6,041 nucleotides of DNA from JADLGJ01 sp031423615. Its GTDB lineage: Bacteria > Omnitrophota > Gorgyraeia > Zapsychrales > JANLHA01. How positions within the stretch are numbered: position 1 is the stretch's first letter; each line of letters starts with the position of its first letter. The notes under the pieces are model-generated. The model was given only the letters and a program-made list of their open reading frames with translations. It did no database searches and was not told the origin of the DNA. A program made the position numbers and the translations under genes. Shown one piece after another: positions 1 through 6,041 of this stretch. The stretch covers positions 1 through 6,041 of the forward strand of contig JANPFV010000097.1 in assembly GCA_031423615.1 (NCBI GenBank), given 5' to 3'.

Positions 1-344
1 CCTTAGTTCCTACACTGCTAGAACCTTGGACAACGATATTGCTTGAGTTGCCTTCATTATTGCTATTTACAACATTGTTTCTAGTCTTGCCTTTCCCAGC
101 TAAGTTAATAACTGGTGTTACAAGAACTACAACAGAACGAGTACTTTTATTTCTACTTCCACTACGAACCGCATTTACAGTAGGTAAAACAACTTCTTGT
201 TGAACTTGCTGTGCAACGTTTACTTCTGTTTCATACTCACGGTTTAATTCCGCAATATTCGGGAATAATCCGCTTGCTACTACTCTGTTTCCTGAAAATA
301 CACCTCGAGAATCTTGCGATGTCTCAACGCGTACTCCAAGAACC
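1..344 (-). repeat. Tandem repeat copy A, cut by the window edge (residues about 1900-2013)
   Basis: The sequence is nearly identical to 367-710. Differences (A to B, plus strand) fall at 10 C/T, 17 G/A, 142 T/C, 147 T/C, 261 G/T, 286 T/G and 295 A/C. Five of them change the residue (Gly/Arg, Thr/Ala, Lys/Arg, Pro/Gln, Ser/Ala) and two are silent. 114 of the expected 122 residues are in the window, so the repeat, and perhaps a longer array, continues past position 1. The near identity means recent duplication or ongoing homogenisation. Confidence 0.88.
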
Positions 345-3300
345 TTAACAACTTGAATTTCATTATCCTTAGTTCTTACACTACTAGAACCTTGGACAAC
401 GATATTGCTTGAGTTGCCTTCATTATTGCTATTTACAACATTGTTTCTAGTCTTGCCTTTCCCAGCTAAGTTAATAACTGGTGTTACAAGAACTACAACA
501 GAACGAGCACTTCTATTTCTACTTCCACTACGAACCGCATTTACAGTAGGTAAAACAACTTCTTGTTGAACTTGCTGTGCAACGTTTACTTCTGTTTCAT
601 ACTCACGGTTTAATTCCGCAATATTCTGGAATAATCCGCTTGCTACTACTCGGTTTCCTGCAAATACACCTCGAGAATCTTGCGATGTCTCAACGCGTAC
701 TCCAAGAACCACGTTTATCGTATCTACTACGGTACTGCTTTCTTCTTTACTTCTTGTGCTACGATTTGTATTACGAATCGAATCAATACCAGCTGTTGTT
801 ACATTTACCAAGACCTTAGCAACATCGCCGAAGAAACCGGGCGCTAAAATCGTGGCAAAAGCAAACGAACCGATATTTCGACCCACAGAACGATGACTTC
901 TACTACCACTACCAACTTCAACTGCTTTATTGCTATTTACAATACGTGCTTCATTTCGTGCTTCATTTTCTTTTGTCCTCTTAATCCCTTGCGCTTCCGA
1001 CGACCCCGAGGAAGGTCTGGAAGCTGTTGACGGATTTGGGCTCAACCCGGTCGAGTTGAAATTTGTTTCACTCGACCGAGAAGCTCCCGTGTCATTGATA
1101 ATAGTTCTATTAAGATTGTTCAAATTTACATAATGCACAGCATAATAGGCCTCAACCGGACTATAAATTCGGTTTGAGGCAACTTGAAAAACAATAGGAG
1201 CCTTGGGTGTGCCGCCCGCGTTTCCATTTCCGCTATTAGGATCAGGGGGCAAATCGCTAGACGTTGGGCCTGGCACATTGGGAGCATTGACCGGAACAGC
1301 CTGTCTTGAAGAATCTTTATTATTGACCGGTGCATTATCTAAAGGTATTTGGCCGGGATGGGCCATAGCTAAATTCAAATAAACTGAGTGGGGAGCTGGG
1401 GGAGCCAACGGAGCCATAATAGGTACGGAAGGCACAACGGTCGGAGGTTTGAGCATCGGAACAGGGAGAGCCTGGGCCGGTGTCTTACCTTGCGGCGCAG
1501 GCTGGGCCGAGAGAGCTACAAATTCTTCGACTTGTTTAAGCACCGAAACGTCCTTCTTCGTTGCGGTATCACGATAAGTCGCTTTCGTGGCAACCGGGTT
1601 TGAAACAATCCCCAAACCATGCGTGAATTGATCCGGGCGGATGACAGCATTGCTGGGATCGGTAATGATACCGCCGGTAATGAAGGCAACAAATATTCCC
1701 TTTTTAACAAATCCTTTAATCATCTCCACAACAGCCGAGCTAGCCATAATATCGGGTGGACCGGCAATCATAATAAGATTGGAAGGATTTGATGTTAAAA
1801 CCTTATCGGCTTTTTCACCCCAGTAAGCAGTAGCAGCATCAGGAGGAAGAACCGCGGAAGAAGCGGAGAAAACCGAACCCACCGCAGAAGAGGCGGCTTT
1901 AGACAATTTTGGCAAGGCATGAATATCTACCGATTCTTCTACCGCCACCTTAGGAGCATTCGCTATCTGATGTAATGGTAAACCTAATGGAATAATATTT
2001 GTTTTAAAAGGACGGAAGAATGCATCATTGGCAGATAAAGGCGCTGGCCTTTGTCCCGATTGCACTAAATCAAATTTCTTTGGCCCTTGCGCACGGCTTA
2101 AGGTCAAATGCGGCAAAGAAACAATAGGTGAGGCTGGGTTTAAAAGTTGCAAACCTGCCGGCACAACCGGTAACGGAGCCACCGACGGCGCAGGAGACTT
2201 GGATTGCTGGGTCTCTGCAAAAGAAGCCATTTCCTTTACAGATTCCGAGAGATAGAAGACCAATTGTTCCTCAGGACTGCGGCCGGCTTTGTCTTTTTCC
2301 ACTTCGCGATATAAAATCTTTGCGTTTGGATCTGGCGAGGAAACGAAAACTGAAACGGGGTTACCGGCTAAAACAGCCGAGGAAGACACCTCATCACCAG
2401 TATTGCCGTCGGGACCAATGGCCCAAAGTTTTCCGCCGCGAAGTAAATAAATTTCCCGGTCAGCGCCCTTGGTATCGGTATTTGGCTTCAAGAAATCCGG
2501 TCCTAAAATTTCATCCGGAGCCTTTAGGAACACAAGCGCTGAAGAAGATGCGAGCATTTTACCCTTGTTGTATAAAGCCAATTCAACGCCGCCGAGAACG
2601 GTGGAAGAAGCGGCAAAAACGGAGCCGACATTATTTGCCGAGGCCAGAGCTTTTGGCACTGTCGGCACCGGCTTGGCGCCATTTAGGATATTAGCCGCAT
2701 CTTTGGCCTTATTTACAAAGGGCAGAATAGTCGCCATCTGCGTTAAAGGAGGCGCGGAAGCCGGGTGAGAATTCATTAAAGATTTAACCTTCACAAAAAG
2801 TCTTTCCGCTAATGAAACCGGCGCCTTCACCGGAACTTTGACATATTGAGCATCATTGGCGGCCGATTGTCCAGACGCAACCTTGGCCAATTGAACAGCC
2901 TCTTGTTCTGCGGCCGCCTTGAGCCGGGCCAAGACAATGGTTTCAACACCGGATTGGCCTTTGACAATTTCAACCGCTCTTTCCAGAGGAACATAAAGAG
3001 TTTGAGTAGGAACATTCTGTGCCAACTCTTGGGTCCGGGAGTCATTAAAGACCTGCTTGGCTTTTGCGGTAAGTTTTTTCACGAAAGGACTGATATTTTT
3101 ATCTTTGTCCATTTCTTTGATCACATCGTCGGCAAAATCCTCGCTCGCCGCGCCGATGACTAAAATTCTTGTCTCAACTTCGCCGTCGCGGGCGATTAAA
3201 AGTTTAAACGGCTCCTTGTTTTCTGAAGAAACCAAAACGACATTAACGCCAAGTTTTGTAATCAAATCCAAAAGCGCGCCATGAATATTGCCGACTAAGG

Positions 3301-6041
3301 AGTTTTCAACGCTTACGTTTTGTCCCTTCATTTTAATTGTGCTCAAAAGAGACGAAAGATCGGCACGATAGACATATTTGGCTACGGCATTATCAACAAC
3401 CGGATCACTTAAACCGTCAAATACGCTTTGGTTGACCAGTTGACGTGTTGACTGGCTCGACGGGCGAAGAAGATTGGGCTGGGCCACAACCAAAGCCCCC
3501 TGGATTTCAGCCGTACCGATAACCACCGAGGGCGCCGCTTCGCTTTCGTATTTCGTGAATTGCGGCTGGGGCGGAGTGTTTTCATCTTCGGCGGTGTAGC
3601 CGGTCAATTCATAAACCGGACCGACGGCTTTAACGACCGCATCAAAATCTTGGGGTTTAATTCTTTGGGACTTCAAAACTACATTACGCCCTTCAGCCGC
3701 ATTTTTTAAGGTCAGGATTTCTTCGACGGTCAAACTTCCGTCGGTGCTTAAAAGTTTTTGCGCAATGTCTTCATGGGCGGCATAAACGGGATCGATAACA
3801 TTCATGGCCACAACCATAGACATGGTTTGAAGCATACTTCCCGGAACAACTGCTGAGGGAGCGCTCGCCGAAACAGGCAGGGCAAAAGTATGAGGGGTCA
3901 ATAAAGCATATTGCTGAGAAGATATGGCCGGGATATTAAACCGCGGAGCCGTAATTCCAACCGGCGATAAATTTGGCGAGATGGAAATTTGGTCAGCCCC
4001 ATTATTCGCGTTGGGACCCCTAGCGCCGGGCTGGCCGCTAAAATTATTATTTCCCATTCCGAAAGAATTTTCTGAATTAGAAGCAAAAACTTGATTTGGA
4101 TAAAATCCGAGGCCGGGGATGGATGAAGGCAAAGACATTGGCAAAAATGACGGCATTGCTCCCGACGCTGGTGGCGGAGTAGACATTGATCCGCCATTCA
4201 TGGGCAGGCCTAACCCATTGGGTGCAACAATAGAAATAGGAGAGGATGCTGCTGAGACGGAAGGATTATTAAATGAATTTGGTGAAACACCGGGCGCAGA
4301 AGAAAGAGCGCTCGCCGTCGAAGGCGACACTAATAAAACACTGGGATCCCGTAAACTGCTGGCGGCGTTAAAAACCGAATTGTTTTGAGAAGGTCCTACA
4401 CCGATAGTGGACGGCAGAGTGCTTTGCCTATTAAAATGTATCGGAGAAAAAGCGCTGGTTGGTGTGCTCGAAAGAGGTTTAAATTCTATCCCTTTGGCTG
4501 GTTCAGGTTTGGTTTGGGCTGGCCCTTCCGTTGGTTTGTTTTCCGAAGGACGGTCTACGTCTGTAGCTGGTTTTTCAGCTTGTCCTCTGGCACCCACCCC
4601 CGGGATCAAAGGAGGAAGATCTGCGTTTCCCGGTTCGCGTTGATCCCTTGCTGCACCAAAACCGCTGGTGGCGTCCGTCCCTCTATTATCAACTTCCCTA
4701 CTCGGCCCGGAAGAAGTGTTTGGCGCGGAACCAAATTCATCGACTTCGTCTTCTCTTTGCTCCCGTTGCTCCGACACTCTTTTATTTTTGTTATCCGGTC
4801 CTCCGACTTCATCCTCTTTGGGTCCTCCAGCCGCCGCTCTTGAACCACGGGGATCCGGTCCGCTGCCGCCGACAAGATATAAATGCGGACGGTCGCCCAC
4901 AATCGAAGAAGAAGAACTATAAATGGATCCTCGGCGAGGAGGCGGAGGACTTACCGCAAAGTCGGCCCGGTTGTTAAAAGAGGCAGACCCCAATAAATTT
5001 GACCCTAAAAATATACCGGAACTCCCACTAACCACACTCGAACTCTTGGAATTGACTACGGCCGGTTGTGCCTCGGCGCTATCCTCATTAGCCGCATCTT
5101 CATCCGCTTCATCATGAAGGTCGGCCACTATTTTTGGATCGCCAAAAGCCAATCGCAAGGGTTTCTTATCATCAATGAGACCTACTACACTGCCGATAGA
5201 AAGAAAGTCCGGGATATAATCAATAGGCTGGTCAGCTTTTAATTGATGAGACTTATTTAATAGAGGACGATTACGAGAAACGATTGCCATGTCGCCTTCC
5301 ATCTGGGTTAAAACCACACCCAACCCCAGCTGGATTATTTCTTTTGCACTGGGATTTGCACTAGCATCGCGCCGCTTCGCGAGAGCATTTGATCCGATCT
5401 GGATGAAATTAAAGTCTAGTTCATTTAAACTTTCTTTGAGCTTATTTTGTTCCTCCGGTGATTTTGTTGTGAAAAAGTTTTTAAAATCCTTAATATTAAA
5501 AATGTTGTTCTTGGTCAATAGGCTATAAACCGTATTGTAATGAACGGCGAGTGCCTTGCCATGGACAGGAGTCAAGATGGGTAAAATAATACCATCATCT
5601 ATGGTGGTAGAAAATTTAGGAGATTCAGCTCTTTCTTGATAAAAAGCCTTTAAATTGGTGAGGGTGTCTGCAACCGGCAGATGATTGAGCCCCGCACTAG
5701 AATCGCCAATGGGACCGGTATTCCAACGACCCCCTACAAAGCTATAAGACCTTCGTCCCTCTTTATCGGTTTGCACAAGAATCCGGCCGCCCGTAATCGT
5801 GTTCACGATAAAATTAAATTCATGGTCCTTAAACGCGGCGGCCAAGAGAGGATGCTGATTCTTATAGTCCGAATCCCTGCTCATTCTTGCTCTAATTTTC
5901 CCTAAAGCCATGGCGGCCAGCCAGTCAACAAGAACTTCCTGGGTTTCAAAAACATTTCTAATATTGCCCAAAGATAAAAGCCCTCCTTGCACCAGGGCAT
6001 TTTGGGCCGGAGGAGACATTAAAGCCGCTATCTTAAGAGTC
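1..6041 (-). CDS. Giant cysteine-free multidomain protein, internal fragment (at least 2013 residues)
   Basis: The minus-strand frame with complete codons from 6040 down to 2 is open across the whole window: 2013 codons with no stop, start and stop both outside. Normal amino-acid composition in the globular parts, in-frame tandem repeats and mostly domain-like sequence show it is really coding. I do not recognise the protein. In order it has an alpha/beta region (1-312), a disordered linker (313-735), an alpha/beta plus helical region (736-1093), three related beta modules and a degenerate HAD-like segment (1129-1513), a proline-rich linker (1514-1613), and Val/Asn/Ser/Arg-rich repeats (1694-2013). 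No cysteine occurs, and tryptophan only four times. No signal peptide, hydrophobic membrane segment or sorting signal is seen. I infer a large surface or secreted structural protein, with low confidence in the role and high confidence in the frame. The first in-frame ATG (6017-6019) lacks a Shine-Dalgarno sequence and lies in continuing open frame, so it is not taken as the start. Confidence 0.93.
345..709 (-). repeat. Tandem repeat copy B, complete unit of 122 residues (about 1778-1899)
   Basis: The full unit runs from VLGVRVETSQDSRG to the linking peptide DNEIQVVK. It is rich in Val, Asn, Ser and Arg and has alternating beta-prone stretches (REYETEVNVAQQVQQEVV; ARSVVVLVTPVINLAG), an Arg-rich patch (RSGSRNRSARS) and an Asn/Ser-rich loop (NNVVNSNNEGNSSN). 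The period is exactly 366 bp. Positions 367-710 match 1-344 with 7 differences. Positions 345-366 encode the join between units. I do not recognise the repeat family. Such units are typical of stalks or filaments of surface proteins, but this is inference. Confidence 0.85.
710..961 (-). repeat. Diverged repeat copy C (residues 1694-1777)
   Basis: This stretch aligns loosely with the two near-identical repeats that follow. It has SGSRSHRS against SGSRNRSARS, a following hydrophobic strand with AP against TP, NTNRSTRSKEESSTVVDTINV against the Asn/Ser-rich end and EIQVVK, and then joins the conserved VLGVRVETS. The SGSR anchor lies 381 bp from its counterpart, compared with the 366 bp period of the recent copies, so there are small insertions. 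I infer an older member of the same repeat family. Identity is low, and part of the match could reflect shared composition. Confidence 0.45.
962..1201 (-). other. Asn/Ser-rich join ahead of the repeats (residues 1614-1693)
   Basis: The segment begins with beta-type APIVFQVASNRIYSPVEAYY and AVHYVNLNNLNRTIIN, then becomes a Ser/Asn/Thr/Gly-rich tract (NFNSTGLSPNPSTA, RPSSGSSEAQG) and ends in charged KRTKENE. Asparagine and serine enrichment resembles the repeat section that follows. It may hold a further, unrecognisable repeat remnant, but I could not align it convincingly. Confidence 0.4.
1202..1501 (-). other. Proline-rich linker (residues 1514-1613)
   Basis: Twenty-four of 100 residues are proline, with Ala and Val dominating the rest. 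Examples are QALPVPMLKPPTVVPSVP, APLAPPAPHS and VPVNAPNVPGPT. The last fifth turns to Asp/Asn/Gly (DLPPDPNSGNGNAGG). The composition predicts an extended, stiff spacer between the globular modules and the repeat section. No transmembrane segment is hidden in it. Confidence 0.65.
1502..1801 (-). other. Degenerate HAD-like Rossmann segment B (residues 1414-1513)
   Basis: The run NLIMIAGPPDIM (1421-1432), then helix SSAVVEMIKGFVKKG, then strand IFVAFITGG (1449-1457) resembles the HAD pattern of first strand with DxDGT, helix, and second strand ending in Thr-Gly-Gly. Where DxDGT should stand there is AGPPD, so the nucleophile Asp is missing, while motif II Thr (1455) is present. The distance from the motif I position to the motif II residue is 29 here and 28 in segment A. 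Downstream are IIRPDQF-like loop sequence (read as AVIRPDQFTHGLGIVSN) and a helix KKDVSVLKQVEEFVALSAQ. No GDxxxD motif is seen. Another Rossmann-type fold is equally possible. Confidence 0.35.
1745..1882 (-). repeat. Internal module unit 3 (residues 1387-1432)
   Basis: Opening with VGSVFSASSAVL, this is the partner of the unit at 2504-2629. It then has PPDAATAYWGEKADKVLTS and strand NLIMIAGPPDIM, matching ALYNKGKMLAS and LVFLKAPDEIL of unit 1. The offset between the conserved cores is 747 bp (249 codons), so this is a dispersed repeat and not a tandem one. The unit runs directly into the HAD-like segment B, whose first strand is the last strand of this unit. Confidence 0.55.
1922..2221 (-). 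other. Pro/Ala/Leu-rich low-complexity linker (residues 1274-1373)
   Basis: The stretch joins module unit 2 to unit 3. Its first part is rich in Pro, Ser, Ala and Gln, for example SKSPAPSVAPLPVVPAG. It then becomes more mixed, with KFDLVQSGQRPAPLSANDAF and IIPLGLPLHQIANAPK. It lacks clear repeat units or motifs. An extended linker is likely, perhaps with short binding segments. Confidence 0.5.
2324..2461 (-). repeat. Internal module unit 2, most divergent (residues 1194-1239)
   Basis: This segment reads EIYLLRGGKLWAIGPDG, a clear hairpin-type stretch, then SSSAVLAGNPVSVFVSSPDP. Its hairpin aligns with LALYNKGKMLAS of unit 1 (K-G-K/G-K-M/L pattern), and VSVFVSSPD aligns with LVFLKAPDE there and with LIMIAGPPD in unit 3. 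It lacks the VGSVF opening. The likeness rests on short patterns only. A helical stretch follows (EEQLVFYLSESVKEMASF, residues 1257-1274) before the next low-complexity tract. Confidence 0.35.
2504..2629 (-). repeat. Internal module unit 1 (residues 1138-1179)
   Basis: This unit begins with VGSVFAASSTVL and continues through the beta-hairpin-like ALYNKGKMLAS to LVFLKAPDEIL. It matches the unit at 1745-1882: VGSVFxASSxVL is conserved, then A-x-Y, K(M/V)L-x-S and a hydrophobic strand followed by P(D/P)(E/D)I(L/M), with four extra residues in the other copy. At DNA level, 2594-2629 and 1847-1882 differ at 8 of 36 positions and 10 of the 12 encoded residues are identical. The hairpin also resembles the unit at 2324-2461. 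I infer ancient duplication of a small beta-rich module. Confidence 0.55.
2762..3835 (-). other. Alpha/beta plus helical region after the linker (residues 736-1093)
   Basis: Folded-type composition resumes abruptly after the linker with the methionine-rich stretch MLQTMSMVVAMNVIDPVY (736-753). Residues 754-800 look helical (EEILTLKNAAEG). Residues about 833-855 contain beta-type SVVIGTAEIQGALVVAQ. Residues 905-980 form an alpha/beta unit described separately as HAD-like. Residues 984-1060 are mainly helical, with ERAVEIVKGQSGVETIVLAR and KAAAEQEAVQLAKVASGQ. The region ends at LAERLFVKVKSLMNSHP before a Pro/Ala-rich join. Apart from the HAD-like resemblance I cannot assign a family. Confidence 0.55.
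3101..3328 (-). other. Degenerate HAD-like Rossmann segment A (residues 905-980)
   Basis: Haloacid-dehalogenase-superfamily enzymes carry motif I (DxDxT/V) at the end of a first strand, motif II (Ser/Thr) at the end of a second strand, and motif IV (such as GDxxxD) after a later strand. Here SVENSL (910-915) sits where DxDxTL would be. It is followed by helix NIHGALLDLITKLG and strand VNVVLVSS (932-939), with Ser at the motif II place. Then comes strand RILVIG with GAASED (963-968), which fits GDxxxD in spacing but has Ala for the first Asp. If the match is real, motif I has lost its nucleophile and motif IV its metal ligand, so the domain would be catalytically dead. The gap between motifs II and IV is short for the family. 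This is a resemblance made by eye. Confidence 0.35.
3836..5104 (-). other. Long Pro/Ser/Gly/Asn-rich probably disordered linker (residues 313-735)
   Basis: About 423 residues of low-complexity sequence separate two globular regions. Visible landmarks are PPPPRRGSIYSSSSS (365-379), a strongly charged patch at 409-436 rich in Glu, Asp, Arg and Gln with EDEV at both ends, and a long Pro/Ser/Asn/Gly tract (about 520-733) with phrases such as STPPPASG and GNNNFSGQPG. Hydrophobic residues are sparse and no regular secondary structure is suggested. Such linkers are usual spacers in large extracellular proteins. A role as a glycosylation or protease-accessible region is possible but not shown. The frame stays open throughout, which argues against this being non-coding sequence between two genes. 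Confidence 0.7.
5105..6040 (-). other. N-terminal-side globular region of the giant protein (residues 1-312)
   Basis: This is the part of the fragment nearest the true N-terminus. Its composition is that of an ordinary folded protein, with helical stretches such as VLVDWLAAMALGKIRARM (residues 37-54) and strand-turn-strand stretches such as GGRILVQTDKEGRRSYSF (84-101), the latter followed by GGRWNTG. Further on lie KSPEEQNKLKESLNEL, a charged helix, and IIQLGLGVVLTQMEGDMAIV, an amphipathic region. The segment ends in the acidic run DLHDEADEDAANED just before the linker. I see no catalytic motif that I can name and do not recognise a family. Since the gene continues upstream, this may be only the tail of a larger domain set. 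Confidence 0.6.

Noticed and set aside
1..710. Direct repeats as a CRISPR array, insertion sequence or integration site
   Set aside because: The unit is 366 bp, a multiple of three, continuous in frame and without spacers, inverted ends or a transposase. It is a protein-coding tandem repeat.
2128..2694. Plus-strand open frame of 188 codons
   Set aside because: It lies wholly opposite the long minus-strand frame, its translation is Arg/Pro/Leu-rich without any domain-like pattern, and it overlaps the repeat modules that make sense only on the minus strand. It is an antisense shadow.
3833..3835. In-frame ATG (residue 736) as the start of a second gene with a signal peptide
   Set aside because: There is no stop codon in the same frame upstream, no positively charged n-region, and only a weak purine run immediately before it. 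One continuous gene is the simpler reading.
4385..4843. Plus-strand open frame of 152 codons, rich in Arg, Phe, Trp and Cys
   Set aside because: It is the antisense of the Pro/Ser/Asn-rich linker, which produces exactly such Arg/Trp/Phe-rich shadow translations. There is no convincing ribosome binding site or motif.
3836..5104. Low-complexity stretch as an intergenic region between two genes
   Set aside because: There is no stop codon in more than 420 codons and the frame is kept on both sides, so it is a coded linker.
6017..6019. In-frame ATG as possible start of the gene
   Set aside because: The frame is still open upstream to the window edge, and the minus-strand bases before the ATG show no Shine-Dalgarno sequence. 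The coding sequence most likely begins outside the window.

Overview
The whole window is the inside of one gene. Read on the minus strand, the frame whose codons occupy positions 6040-6038 down to 4-2 has no stop codon. It encodes 2013 consecutive residues and neither its start nor its stop lies in the window. I translated this frame by hand from end to end. The short plus-strand reading frames are antisense shadows of it. I see no RNA gene, mobile element, CRISPR array, intergenic gap, promoter or terminator.

Layout in protein order (from position 6040 down to 1; residue 1 is the first complete codon): (1) residues 1-312, a mixed alpha/beta region of normal composition; (2) residues 313-735, a long Pro/Ser/Gly/Asn-rich, probably disordered linker; (3) residues 736-1093, an alpha/beta plus helical region that holds a segment resembling a HAD-like fold with its catalytic residues replaced; (4) residues 1129-1440, three related beta-type modules, the last running into a second degenerate HAD-like segment that ends near residue 1513, with a low-complexity stretch (1274-1373) between the second and third; (5) residues 1514-1613, a linker with 24 prolines in 100 residues; (6) residues 1614-1693, a short Asn/Ser-rich stretch; (7) residues 1694-2013, Val/Asn/Ser/Arg-rich tandem repeats of 122 residues (366 bp). 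Repeat 7 consists of one diverged copy, one full copy, and one near-identical copy cut by the window edge.

The 2013 residues contain no cysteine and only four tryptophans. Stacked modules, disordered linkers and a recently duplicated beta-prone repeat suggest a very large surface or secreted structural protein. No signal peptide, membrane segment or cell-wall anchor is visible here to confirm that. I do not recognise the gene. GC content changes inside the gene, from about 56% in the linker to about 39% in the repeats.

The open frame without introns suggests a bacterium. Giant, repeat-rich proteins of this type are known from uncultivated lineages such as Omnitrophota and related groups, but the window holds no taxonomic marker, so that assignment is a guess.
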